This document shows, one piece after another, positions 28,369 to 38,269 of a stretch of 64,000 nt of DNA. The DNA is from Chaetoceros tenuissimus (lineage: Eukaryota > Bacillariophyta > Thalassiosirophyceae > Chaetocerotales > Chaetocerotaceae), in contig BLLK01000074.1 in the NCBI GenBank assembly GCA_021927905.1, forward strand, positions 372,001-436,000, in the 5' to 3' direction. How positions within the stretch are numbered: position 1 is the first letter of the stretch; every line of letters begins with the position of its first letter. The notes below the pieces were generated by a model. That model worked only from the letters and a program-made list of their open reading frames with translations. It was not told where the DNA came from and did not search any database. The position numbers and the translations under genes are program-made.

Positions 28369-31351
28369 TCTATGTGATGTTGGATGGGAATATTAGAGTG
28401 AGTATGGTTTATAAGTGGACAAAGTTTTAAAAAGTAGCATCAATGATGTATACTTACATGTCTGATCAGTGAAAAATTGCAATACAAAAATGTACTTTTG
28501 TTTTTTATGAATACTCCGAACAAGTGTAAATGAAGGTTGAGAGAGACGAGGAAGCCAAAAATAAAGGTTTGAGAGAGACGAGGAAGCGTTGAAGTTGCAT
28601 TGTTCAGCTAATTGTATCTAAAATCAGAACTTTTCCCTGGACCGGATGCTTTGAGAAGGATAAATTTGTCTAGAAGTTGAAGTTAGTAGCTAGACTATTT
28701 GACTGTTCTTCATTTGCCTCACTGGCTGTGGACTACTAGATTAGATTATCAATCTCTCCTAGAAGTGCTTTATATGCTATATGCTTGGTGATGAAGCATC
28801 TTTTATATCTGATAGGCTTGCTATGAATGATGCACTTTGTTCAAGTGTTGTTGTAGTGGTGCCTCTGCCCGGCGGATGTGGTATGCAGCAAAAACGCTCA
28901 CTCTACTCGCTAGACTTGACTCGACTCTCGACTTCATGCTGCCTGGACTGGTCGTGCCAAATCAAAAGAACCTCTTCTGTCTTGGATCCTGTGCGTTGGA
29001 ATGGATAAATTTGGCGAAATTCAGAACAAATTTGTCTGGATCGGATGCGTTGAACCGGATAAATTTGCTGAAATTTGCCTGGACTGGATGCGTTATTAGG
29101 TTGAAGGGAAGGTTGGAAATTCCGGAAGGGAAGGTTGGAAATTCACGGAAAGGAAGGAGGAGTGGCAAAGAAAGTTTCTGAGATATTTCAACGTAGATGG
29201 TGAAATTTGTTGATTGAGAAGAATTGGATGCGATATTGTATGGTTGCCTGAGCTGGCTGTATTTTATCATTTGGACCTGATATGTGCAGGAAAAGTTTTT
29301 CTGCCTCTTCTTAGTCGTACTTGATCGATGTTTCTATCGCGGTATTGTCTGGTTGCCCTTGTTCTTTGATCATCAAGAAATTTTGATGAATGATAAAAGA
29401 TTAGAAAAATGGTTGTTGGGAAATATGTGTTGAAATGTAATCTTGATGTAATATTACATACCCATTAGTTGTAGCACAGTGGGTTAGATGTATCAAAGGC
29501 CTCTCTCGATTATCAGCTGCTGCAGCAGGAACGTATGGAGGAACCGTAGAATATTCTTTCAAAAGTGCAAAATTGATTGTTTAACTTGGACATCACAGTC
29601 ATTGGGCATACCGTAGTATAATAGTATCATGATCTTGAATTGAAATGGGAGGAGCACAATTACTATGCACAAGCTGTTCTTCATGTTGTCAAATTTTGCT
29701 GTGGATTCCCCTGTCTGAACTACAAAATTAATACAAGTCTCAAACGAAGTTATATTTGAATGGTTGTCGCGATGCAGTAGTCTGAATGATTGATTATGCT
29801 TCTAGCTTGTTAGTCTTGAATATATGATACACTTTGTTGTGGTGTACGAGTGTCTGCCTAGAATACAAGGTGGACTCGACTCGCTCGACTAACTCGACTA
29901 ACTCGACTCGACACTCAAAGTTGCCTTGACTGGTTGGCATGGCAAATCAATGTTCATCTTCAAAACATCTTCATGAAGATATCTGCGAGCGATTTGCCTT
30001 GGCCGAAATTGTCTGTAGACTACTTTGGCAGCAAAGTCAAGATATTTGAGAAAAATTAATGTCCCTTCTTCTGAGTATATTCTCTCCTTCCTTTCCAGGG
30101 CAGAAAAGGAAAGGAATGCTTGAAGTGCAAGGAAGAATCCGTCTTGTTCTTTTCTGTTGCATTTTTATTTTTGAACAAAACATTGTTATAAAAAAAACAG
30201 AAGAAAGAAGAAAATGTCTTTGTGGATAATGATGAACATTATAAGAATTGTTTGTTACCTCTACTTCCTGGCTGCTTCACCACAAATTACTTTTTCTCCA
30301 CAGACTAATTCATAAATAGAGTAGATTCGATTCAAGCAAAAAGATGAAGTCCCAGCCAGCAATACCACCTCTTGTAGTAGAGTAGTAGTCAAATTGGTTG
30401 GAAACAAAAGAAAGACATTGCTTCATTGGTTAGACACAATAAGAAAGATATTGCTTCGGGAATATCGTGATAGAAAATGAGCTTTCAATGTTTTGTTGTA
30501 TAACTATGATGAAGATTGTTTGATCATCTACAAGAATGATTGTTTGGTGTTTGCCCTTTTTGCTTCATAATCTTCCGCAAAGTACTTATTCTCCATCAAC
30601 TACCTTGTTTCTCCTGCTCGAAAATAGATGAAGTGAAAGCAACAACATCTCATAGAGTTGTGCTGTTATTGGTGTTCCCTTTTGTATCTATTTATTCTAG
30701 TATGATAAAAGAAAGAGGGACAATTGAATGGTAGAAAATGCATATACACCACGACATCCAGCACCATCTGGATGAAGAACAATTTCTAAAGTTGGTTTCA
30801 GAAAATCAGTAAAGTAAACAAAGAACAATTGAATGAATTGTACTACTATACTAGAATTATAGACAACCATAATCCAGTCGAATCATGATTCGATTCAATC
30901 TCTGCGTACAAAGTATCATTAGAGTAAGCAGTATTTATACCAGTCATTGTAGATGGATATGCCTCGGCGTTTTTAAGCTACCTTTACATGCAGTACGAAA
31001 TAGGAAACAATTGCGAAAGATGTCTTTAGAAAAATAGTAAAAAAGTTCGGAAAAGATTGGCTGTGGTGGTAATATCGTTGCGATTGAAGTATTAATACTG
31101 TGATAAAGGCATTCATAGGCAATCGATCGAATCAAAATTATCCTTAATTTGAAGGTAGGCACCTTTATTCTACTTCTTATCTCTTGAGTGTGTGTTGTCA
31201 TTTGAATTAGTCCCAAGCCTTTTATCTTGAAACTCATTCTTCTTCATTTGATGCATATTGTTCTCTCAAACAAAAAAGAGATGATAAAATATGTTTGCAA
31301 TCACACTTGTATATCTACATCGACATGTATTTCTGTAGCCGCACCTTCCAT
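28369..31351. other. Repeat-rich 3-kb spacer, no gene recognised
   Basis: Contains several short repeated blocks. GAGAGAGACGAGGAAGC occurs twice (about 28538-28590). Variants of GGATGCGTTGAA and GGATAAATTTG occur about four times between 28640 and 29090. GAAGGGAAGGTTGGAAATTC occurs in tandem (about 29103-29145). A block near 28830-28970 (ACTCGACTC-rich, then GCCTGGACTGGTCGTG) has a diverged copy near 29845-29950 with ACTCGACTA tandem units. Short frames at 28781-29181 lie in these repeats and look accidental. Confidence 0.5.
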
Positions 31352-31804
31352 CTAAAACAAGTAAACCAGTCCATAAAACAACGTCCAGAAAAGCATGTAA
31401 CTCATGAAGCAATTTTGCAATCCTTCCAATAGAAAAGATATGATTCCCTTGACACCAGTCGAACTCACATATTTTCCCTTGACGACTGTAGTACTACACA
31501 AATCTCTTCTATATTTTGCAAGACTTCCACCACTTAGATTCATTTTGATCCATATACATAAACCAACCGCCATATGCATCGTGACAAAGAAGACGATTCC
31601 TGTTGTATTTGTCAATCCAAGTATGCCTGCACAGCAGCCGTTTATGATTCCCATAAATGATCTTATAGATTCCATCTTTTGCATATTTCGCTGTAGTGCG
31701 TTAAAGTCGAATACTTCTCCTTCTGGAGTAGTGGATGCATCTGTGCCTTGAGGTCCTCCCTGTGCGGCGGGTTGTCCTCCGATGTTTGCCATTGGATCAA
31801 TCAT
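31352..31804 (-). CDS. EMC6: ER membrane protein complex subunit 6
   Basis: 150 residues, intact. A Gly/Gln/Ala-rich N-terminus of about 30 residues is followed by FDFNALQRNMQKMESIRSFM. Three hydrophobic helices come next: GIINGCCAGILGLTNTTGIV, VTMHMAVGLCIWIKM and the last QNCFMSYMLFWTLFYGLVYL. The pattern IRSFxG..xGxxAGILGLT and the ending YxLFWTxxYGLVxxx match EMC6. EMC6 is a core subunit of the EMC, which inserts tail-anchored and multi-pass membrane proteins into the ER. Length is a little above the usual 110 because of the N-terminal extension. Confidence 0.85.
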   Translation of the reverse strand: MIDPMANIGGQPAAQGGPQGTDASTTPEGEVFDFNALQRNMQKMESIRSFMGIINGCCAGILGLTNTTGIVFFVTMHMAVGLCIWIKMNLSGGSLAKYRRDLCSTTVVKGKYVSSTGVKGIISFLLEGLQNCFMSYMLFWTLFYGLVYLF

Positions 31805-32381
31805 TTTTCAATAAGCTTTTCCCTCTTTTGTAAGGTGCTAGTAGGAATAAGATGAAGAGTCAATATATATTGCTTCGTTTCAGCTGAAATTGGGCTTCTC
31901 CTAGAGAATTCAACTCTGTGATCTGATCTTATCAATAGATAGATTGGCGTCGTTCTGTGTAGTGGAGTAGTGGTTGCTTTTTCTTTTCTTCTGCTCGCAC
32001 TAGCTTGGCCGCCGCCACAGCAAAAAGGTGGTAAAGTCAAGTCGGCTCCTACCTTTTACAATGTCAATAAGCTAAATTGGTAACGTGAAATGAATCTCCA
32101 TTTTTCTTTTTCAAGCTAAACTCAATTTGGATTTCCTATTGATGATTTTTCCGATATACTTTTATTTTAATAAGTTCATAAAAATAAATAAATAATAAAT
32201 ATTGAAATAGATACAAAAGTGATCAATCCAATGAATGATAGAAATATCAGATCATGAAAGAAACAACGCCAAATATTGTTTTAATAATATCCAAAAGAAT
32301 GAATGCGCTTCTAGCCAGATTTAATATACTATTTTCCATCAGCTTCAACATATATCCTATTCAAATCTACAAAATCTAAAT
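31805..32381. other. Spacer between EMC6 and the EF-hand gene
   Basis: 577 bp between two minus-strand genes. A short minus frame at 31801-32040 lacks features of a gene. AT-rich near the EF-hand 3' end. Nothing else supported. Confidence 0.4.
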
Positions 32382-33083
32382 TTAAAAATGATCATAGAGT
32401 AAATCACCAATGTTTCCTCCCCACCAAAGCCAATCTACCCCCGTCAAAGCAATCGAAGCGAGATGATCTACAAAAAACGTGGTCAAAACTCCTACCCAAA
32501 AAGCTTCTGAAGAAACCATTTTCATAACAAACGTCGGTTTCGAAGGTAATTTCGATAATAACTTTGACGATATCCATTCCATAACATTAGGTCTATTCTT
32601 GAGAGTATTAATCAAAGTAATGGCACAAAACGGTCCTCCCACCATATTTATGATTTTGTAAGTAAGCACCCTCGATGAAGCTCGTGCATATAAAGTCTTT
32701 ATCAATTGTTCAAATTCACAAGGAAGTATAGTTCCAGTTTTGAGTACATCCGCTTGTTGAAATAACGTCATGACTCGTTCTCTCGAAGGAGGATCAATGG
32801 GTGCTTCTTGATTCACTTTGATGTATATTTTAAGGACTAAATCGTAGACATCATTTTCATAGAGTGATCCATCTTGATTCGTGTCTGATTCTTCAAATAG
32901 TTTTTGGGCATGCGATTGAATGGCTCGAGAGAATATGGATGAATCTTTTTTGGAAGAAAATATAGATGCGTCTTTGCACGTTGGGATTGCTGTAGAATTT
33001 GTTTTAGCCCGTAGTCCCCATGCATAGATGTGGCATGTGTTGAGTAAGAATAGAAACAGGGATAATAGGATCGGTAACTTCAT
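32382..33083 (-). CDS. ER/secretory EF-hand protein with C-terminal hydrophobic region
   Basis: 233 residues, intact. The signal peptide is about 1-21 (MKLPILLSLFLFLLNTCHIY, then A). A canonical EF-hand loop DTNQDGSLYEND (67-78) and a degenerate one beginning DVLKTGTILPCE (112-123) form a pair, so calcium binding is likely at the first and weak or absent at the second. The C-terminal half has two hydrophobic stretches (about 145-160 and 190-215, with FWVGVLTTFFVDHLASIAL) and ends GGNIGDLLYDHF. No family recognised beyond EF-hand. It is divergent from the SDR gene at 33402. Confidence 0.68.
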   Translation of the reverse strand: MKLPILLSLFLFLLNTCHIYAWGLRAKTNSTAIPTCKDASIFSSKKDSSIFSRAIQSHAQKLFEESDTNQDGSLYENDVYDLVLKIYIKVNQEAPIDPPSRERVMTLFQQADVLKTGTILPCEFEQLIKTLYARASSRVLTYKIINMVGGPFCAITLINTLKNRPNVMEWISSKLLSKLPSKPTFVMKMVSSEAFWVGVLTTFFVDHLASIALTGVDWLWWGGNIGDLLYDHF

Positions 33084-33401
33084 AGCTGGTAAGGATGTAG
33101 ATGGATAGAATTAGATATGGTAACATGCAAGTTTGTTTGATGAAGAGGACGAAGGAAATTATCCTTCTTCCTTCTTCCTTGAAATGCGAAGTCCAACTTG
33201 ATGTCGGACAAAGAAAAGATACGGGTCGGATCAAAGTCGGGCGAATAGATGATTCAGATAATTTAGGTGCATTGACAACTGAAATTTCCGTTGGCAAAAC
33301 TCTTTTATCGAAGATACAAAACATGAACACATTTCCGGATTTTCTTTTGTAATTAGTTTGAATTGATACATTACTGTATCCTTTCTCCTTCATTATATAC
33401 A
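33084..33401. promoter_or_regulatory. Divergent promoter region between EF-hand and SDR genes
   Basis: 318 bp between start codons of outward-facing genes, so it must hold both promoters. A TATA-like CATTATATACAA lies about 10 bp before the SDR start, which places it in the 5' UTR rather than as a TATA box. No other motif recognised. Confidence 0.4.
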
Positions 33402-34712
33402 ATGTCGGAATCTTTGACGACAATGAGGGTCTATCAGGGTCTCATAGCTGGACCGATTGCCCTGTCTCTGTTGTATTCCATATCTGTCCAATGTTTCCTA
33501 TCCGGATGGCACGAATGTTCATGGACGTATCATTTATCTTCCATATCTCTTCGCTTGACTCTAGTCATTGTTGCCATAGCGATCCTCTTTGCAATGGAAG
33601 AATTCAGTCATGATACATTCCTCCTTCCTGCTGTAGTATTTCCAATTCTTGCAGTGACACTCATGGTCCGTACTCGAAAGATATACATTACTGGACCGAC
33701 TTCTGAGAAATACATTCAGACACAAGCTGCAAAAGATAAAATCGTTTTGATTACCGGTGCCAACACTGGAATTGGAAAAGAAACTGCTCGTCAATTATTT
33801 ATGGCTGGTGCAACTGTCATTTTATCTTGTAGATCGGAACAAAGGGCAAGAGATGCCATGGAAGATATTCTATCAAGTCAACAACATAATTCGTCAAATA
33901 GTACAGCAACGGAAACGACACAACTTCGTAGCAAAACTATGGACAAGGATCGCTTATTGTTTCTTCAATGTGATGTATCAGATTATGACTCGGTACGAAA
34001 TGCTAGTCAAGAACTGGATAAAATGTTATGTAAACTTGACAAAAGTAATGATGCAACTGCTACTCCAGCATTAGATGTACTCATCAACAATGCGGGTATC
34101 ATGATGGGAACACGTAAAGAAAATAAAGCAGGACATGAATTGACAATGGCATGCAATCATTTAGGTCATTTTCTATTGACGAATTTGCTCATGCCGAATT
34201 TGAGAGCATCCAAATATGGTGGAAGAGTGGTCGTTGTGACTTCGAGTACGTATACTTTGGCAGATAAGGGGATGGACTTGGATGATTTGCAGTGTGAAAA
34301 GAGGTCATATACAATGTTTAGTCAATATGCACAATCCAAGTTGGCCAATATTCTCATGGGGAAGGAACTTGCCAGACGTGAATCGGAGACAAAGAATAAA
34401 GGGACTGAGAAACCAGTCAAGGTGTACAATGTGCATCCTGGATTGGTGCGCACCGATGTAGTACGCAACATGCCATGGTATTTGAAATATCCAAACATGA
34501 TGTTTTCTCTTGTTTTGGTTACTTTGCAAAAAGCTCCTCCAGCTGGAGCTTATACCAATGTCTTTTGTGCTTTAGATGAGTCTTTGGAGAATCAAAGTGG
34601 AGAGTACTTTTCAAACAGTGAAGCATTTGCAACCAATAAATTTACACATGATGAAGATACTGCGAAACGTTTGTGGACTCTGAGTTGTAATCTCGTAGGG
34701 CTTAAAGAATAA
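33402..34712 (+). CDS. Retinol dehydrogenase-like short-chain dehydrogenase, membrane-anchored
   Basis: 436 residues from the Met at 33402 (MSESLTTMRVYQ); a Met 13 codons upstream is also in frame. The first 90 residues hold three or four hydrophobic segments (such as GLIAGPIALSLLYSIS, LTLVIVAIAILFAM, LLPAVVFPILAVTLM). The SDR domain follows: TGANTGIG at 118-125, NNAG at about 229-232, TSS near 281 and the catalytic YAQSK at 309-313. The run HPGLVRTDV and the late KAPPAGAYTNVFCAL are typical of the RDH11-14/WWOX-like group that acts on lipids, retinoids or sterols with NADP(H). The substrate is unknown. The polytopic N-terminus is longer than in animal RDHs. Confidence 0.85.
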   Translation: MSESLTTMRVYQGLIAGPIALSLLYSISVQCFLSGWHECSWTYHLSSISLRLTLVIVAIAILFAMEEFSHDTFLLPAVVFPILAVTLMVRTRKIYITGPTSEKYIQTQAAKDKIVLITGANTGIGKETARQLFMAGATVILSCRSEQRARDAMEDILSSQQHNSSNSTATETTQLRSKTMDKDRLLFLQCDVSDYDSVRNASQELDKMLCKLDKSNDATATPALDVLINNAGIMMGTRKENKAGHELTMACNHLGHFLLTNLLMPNLRASKYGGRVVVVTSSTYTLADKGMDLDDLQCEKRSYTMFSQYAQSKLANILMGKELARRESETKNKGTEKPVKVYNVHPGLVRTDVVRNMPWYLKYPNMMFSLVLVTLQKAPPAGAYTNVFCALDESLENQSGEYFSNSEAFATNKFTHDEDTAKRLWTLSCNLVGLKE

Positions 34713-35106
34713 ATCACAATGTTTAAATTTGCCCTACAGATGAAAGGTGTACTATTACTCCCCCCTGATTCCAGAGTCTAACCAAGCGATAGTAGTCTAA
34801 CTTATTCCTGAAACTTTTTTAACGATTGTAAGTTTTGGAGTGAAAAAAGAATCAGATCCAAAAGGATATATATATATATATTTTTTTTTAAAAGTGCCTT
34901 CTCATTCTTTTGCACATTCGTCATTCAACCAATGACGTGGACAGCAAAGTTTAGGAAGGATACCCGGAAACTTGAATGTTTTGTATTCATTCATCAACTC
35001 ACCACCATACTCTCACTCATTACTCATTACATACTTCTTGTACTTACCATCCTGCTTTATCAGCAGTAATTTCAATACTGAACTCTTGCAACATTCATCA
35101 GTCTAA
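34713..35106. other. Spacer with TA and T tracts
   Basis: 394 bp. Contains a TA dinucleotide run followed by a T run near 34869-34890; otherwise nothing seen. Confidence 0.4.
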
Positions 35107-36108
35107 ATGGCATTTGCGATATCTTGGAAGCTAACAGCTTTGGCTATTGTCTGTGCCATTTCTCAGAGAAGCGTAGATGCATTCGTGTCATCTCAAAGGC
35201 CCATCACTACAAACCAGCAACATCAACAAAGACCAAATTCCGGTAGTGAACTTTACGTCGAACAACGAGTAAGCTACACCAAAGGAGCTGAAATATTTCC
35301 TCCGTGCAATCAAAAGGAATTCACTCTCGCCGACTCGTTTCCAGAGGGTCTCATTCCAGAAGCTGCGAAATTCATTCTGGAACAAAAAGAGCCTTCGATT
35401 TTACAACAGATTGAGTCAGCAGCATTAGACAGTAATGACTGTAGTAGACGAGATTTCGTTAAAGTTGCAGCTGCAGTGGTGGCTCTACCAGCTGTAGCGA
35501 CTCTATCTCAATCAGAATTCATGAATGGAATTTCAAAACAGGGAAATACAATGACTCTCTCACAGGCGATTGATTGGATTGAAAATAATTGTGATAAGCG
35601 ATTCATTCATGCTGTTGTTGCAAGTGACTATAATTTTCTATACTATGGATTAGATAAAAATGCAAAGGAGTCTATTCGAGTGGAATCATTACAGAAATCG
35701 GATTTATTAGATTTTGAAACGTATGGATCGAACGATGTTCTAGAATATTTTCAGAATCTAGAATCTTTGTTGGTAAATGATGTTGTGAAACCTAGTAATG
35801 GGCATTTGATGACTACTTCTTCCAAAGATGCCGCCAATTGGGGCACTGCATATAGTATGTGGCCAATGGGCGATGTGCATTATGCTTGGTTTCAATCCAA
35901 AGGACTTTTCTATCCAAGATCATCTATAGCAGCCTTGACGAGAGATGATATCATTGTAGATGGACGTGACTGTGGCAAAGATAGTTTAGATGATGCTTTG
36001 ACTACTAATGGATGTGAAGTCTTGGTCAGTGGTCAACGTTATATGGCAGTACCAGCTTCTATGGATAATGAATTACGGCAAGCATTGAAGAATGCATTCT
36101 TGATCTAA
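35107..36108 (+). CDS. Plastid-targeted protein with an internal twin-arginine motif
   Basis: 333 residues, intact. The N-terminus is a diatom plastid presequence: signal peptide core LTALAIVCAISQ ending SVDA, followed by FVSSQR. About 60 residues of apparently structured sequence follow (YTKGAEIFPPCNQKEFTLAD ... LIPEAAKFILEQKEP). Then comes a strong Tat-type signal, SRRDFVKVAAAVVALPAVATLS, at about 113-134. The rest (TLSQAIDWIENNCDKRFIHAVVASDYNFLYYGLD ... NWGTAYSMWPMGDVHYAWF ... VDGRDCGKDSLDDALTTNGC) is not a family I recognise. If the Tat motif works, the C-terminal part would enter the thylakoid lumen and the segment before it would be released or stay in the stroma. Confidence 0.6.
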   Translation: MAFAISWKLTALAIVCAISQRSVDAFVSSQRPITTNQQHQQRPNSGSELYVEQRVSYTKGAEIFPPCNQKEFTLADSFPEGLIPEAAKFILEQKEPSILQQIESAALDSNDCSRRDFVKVAAAVVALPAVATLSQSEFMNGISKQGNTMTLSQAIDWIENNCDKRFIHAVVASDYNFLYYGLDKNAKESIRVESLQKSDLLDFETYGSNDVLEYFQNLESLLVNDVVKPSNGHLMTTSSKDAANWGTAYSMWPMGDVHYAWFQSKGLFYPRSSIAALTRDDIIVDGRDCGKDSLDDALTTNGCEVLVSGQRYMAVPASMDNELRQALKNAFLI

Positions 36109-36242
36109 TTGTTATCATGCCTATTTCAATACATATTCGATACAGATATTTTCATGATAAGAATTTTTCATTTAATTCGGACTAGAGACTTTTGAATAAA
36201 TAGAGGTTTAAAGTACATGTTTAAATAAATTTAAACCTTGCC

Positions 36243-37931
36243 TTAGATTGTATCATCTTCGCTCGATAAATGCCTATCGAGACCAGACGACTTTTCTTCA
36301 ATGGTTGAAAGCTTCTGTACCTGATCGGTAACCCGAAATGAATTCATAACTTTTCGAGACAACCCTAGATTTCCTCCATTGTTTCCTTGATCCACTTCCA
36401 AATCGTTTGACAACAAAGGATCGTTTTCTTCTACCATGGACAATGAAGAATCTTTCGAACTCTGGTTGGATACAAAGTCACTTAGAGCTAGAGACCTGCT
36501 ATCTGATATTCCAGATAGACCACTTTCTGCTTGTGATAACCCAGTAGAACTCATCATGGATCCATACGAGTTTGATGAAGAACTCACCATTCCAGAGAAA
36601 TCATTTGTAGTTTGCGATTGAGTGGGAGATGCAAATGATGGATAGTCACTGGTGATTGAGGTTTCCGATGATTTGTAATTGACTTCATCTTCCTCAAAAC
36701 GGTCGTCAATATCTCTAATGATGTATTCTTCCTTGTTTTCGGCAGAAACTATATCAAGATTAGACAGCATCATTGAAGGTACTGTTTGAGGATCAACCAA
36801 GACCATAAGCACGCTCTCCATGTACCCGAGTGATGCATTTGACTTTCGAAGAGAATATATTTTATGATATATGAAGATGAGTAAGTTGAAAACCCCTTGG
36901 CCTGTATTGACAACAATGTACCAGTATGCTACGAATAGATTGGATCCTGGAGAACTAACAACTCCTCTACTGTACACTCCGACATAAATGAACAAATTCA
37001 AGGCAATATACATCATGGCCTGAGCGGAAAGTTCTTTTGTGTGATCACTATCGAAACCTGTAATGAAATAGGAAGAGCTTGATGCAACTGATACGCGAGT
37101 ATCAACACTTATATCAGCATCATAGTCTTCGTTTTGTTCTTCTTCCTGATCTAGATCTTCTACTATTAAAGCAGCTTCTCCGCCTTCTGTGTTATTGTTT
37201 CTCTGTCGTTCAATGTTTGTACCTATATCTCGTTTTCTAGATTGAGCTATGGAATATAAAATGATAGCCATTGCAATAATAGTCACCGTCATCTCTATAA
37301 TCAAGCAAATACTACCGAATTCGTAATATCCGTTCCCCTGCATAGCTACTGCCGGATCAGTAGACTCATTATTCATATCATCATTATATCCTGGGAAAGG
37401 ATACGGTCCCATGCTACAGAACGTATCCAACGGATTATTATTCAATTGATCAGCAACTAGACCCCATATAGCAAACGCCAGCCCTTTCCCTAAAGCAACA
37501 ATATAAAAGAATGGTTCTATATATTTTCGTATCGTCTCATATTGAAAATGAAATGCAATCGTCAAGGCATAGTATACACTCAAACACGGATAGAATGCCG
37601 AACTAGCGCATAGTCCCAACATCATTACAAATGCTTGTAGTTGACAAGTTGCCATATTCCCCAGCACTGGTCCTTCAAACATGCTACTGTACATACTCCT
37701 GCTAGAACTAGAATCATCACGGGGCATCGGTATAGAAGTCAGCGACATTGGTATTGATCCTATCATATAAAATATACAAATGCAAGTAATGACTCTGTGG
37801 TAGATTGAATTCAATTTCTCTGATGATCGCATAATGACTGATAATATAATGATACAACTGACTATGGATAGGATCGCTGTAATAGATGTTACAAGCAATG
37901 CCTGCCACGACATGAATATTGTAGCTTGCAT
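36243..37931 (-). CDS. Seven-transmembrane receptor (GPCR-like)
   Basis: 562 residues, intact. Seven hydrophobic helices can be laid out. Helix 1 is about 10-33 (LVTSITAILSIVSCIIILSV) and helix 2 about 46-66. Helix 3 is about 95-125, preceded by a Cys (ATCQLQAFVMMLG). Helix 4 is about 137-160. An extracellular loop with Cys (DTFCSMGPYPF) follows. Helix 5 is about 205-228 and helix 6 about 300-325 after a long acidic third cytosolic loop. Helix 7 is about 335-360 (AYWYIVVNTGQGVFNLLIFI). The Cys pair before helix 3 and in loop 2 is typical of GPCRs. The C-terminal 200 residues are Ser-rich and probably a phosphorylated tail. This is closest in style to the cAMP-receptor-like GPCRs of protists; the ligand is unknown. 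Confidence 0.75.
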   Translation of the reverse strand: MQATIFMSWQALLVTSITAILSIVSCIIILSVIMRSSEKLNSIYHRVITCICIFYMIGSIPMSLTSIPMPRDDSSSSRSMYSSMFEGPVLGNMATCQLQAFVMMLGLCASSAFYPCLSVYYALTIAFHFQYETIRKYIEPFFYIVALGKGLAFAIWGLVADQLNNNPLDTFCSMGPYPFPGYNDDMNNESTDPAVAMQGNGYYEFGSICLIIEMTVTIIAMAIILYSIAQSRKRDIGTNIERQRNNNTEGGEAALIVEDLDQEEEQNEDYDADISVDTRVSVASSSSYFITGFDSDHTKELSAQAMMYIALNLFIYVGVYSRGVVSSPGSNLFVAYWYIVVNTGQGVFNLLIFIYHKIYSLRKSNASLGYMESVLMVLVDPQTVPSMMLSNLDIVSAENKEEYIIRDIDDRFEEDEVNYKSSETSITSDYPSFASPTQSQTTNDFSGMVSSSSNSYGSMMSSTGLSQAESGLSGISDSRSLALSDFVSNQSSKDSSLSMVEENDPLLSNDLEVDQGNNGGNLGLSRKVMNSFRVTDQVQKLSTIEEKSSGLDRHLSSEDDTI

Positions 37932-38269
37932 GATCCTTGTCTTTTTATCTCCTTTCTTATAGAATAATTTGCTTCTCCGACGAGTTTAAGCACCGCTAAA
38001 AAGATTATAAGTCAGGGAAGCAGGGAAACGGGTTGATATAGACTTTACGAATACTCGTAGTAGAGTAGACTTTCTTACTTTCAATATCAGACAATGACGG
38101 CCACCATTTTTGGCCTATTGTCTATGACGTAATAATACTATTTTAGTATAAACCCAACCTTTTTCTAACTGCCACTTTTCTTGTTGCCGTTAAGTCGTTT
38201 TGTCTATTTATTTTGTCCATCCGGTGATCAAGGAAAAGTATACAATTGCTTGCTGTTATCTAAATATAA
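37932..38269. other. Divergent spacer
   Basis: 338 bp between the 7TM gene and the disrupted sulfotransferase, containing their 5' regions. Nothing specific seen. Confidence 0.35.

Noticed and set aside
29468-29540. tRNA A-box-like sequence (GTAGCACAGTGGGTTAGA)
   Set aside because: No B box, acceptor stem or cloverleaf could be built downstream; probably chance or a remnant of a tRNA-derived SINE.
30944-31237. 97-codon minus-strand frame
   Set aside because: No domain, low-complexity context, and nothing linking it to a neighbouring exon.
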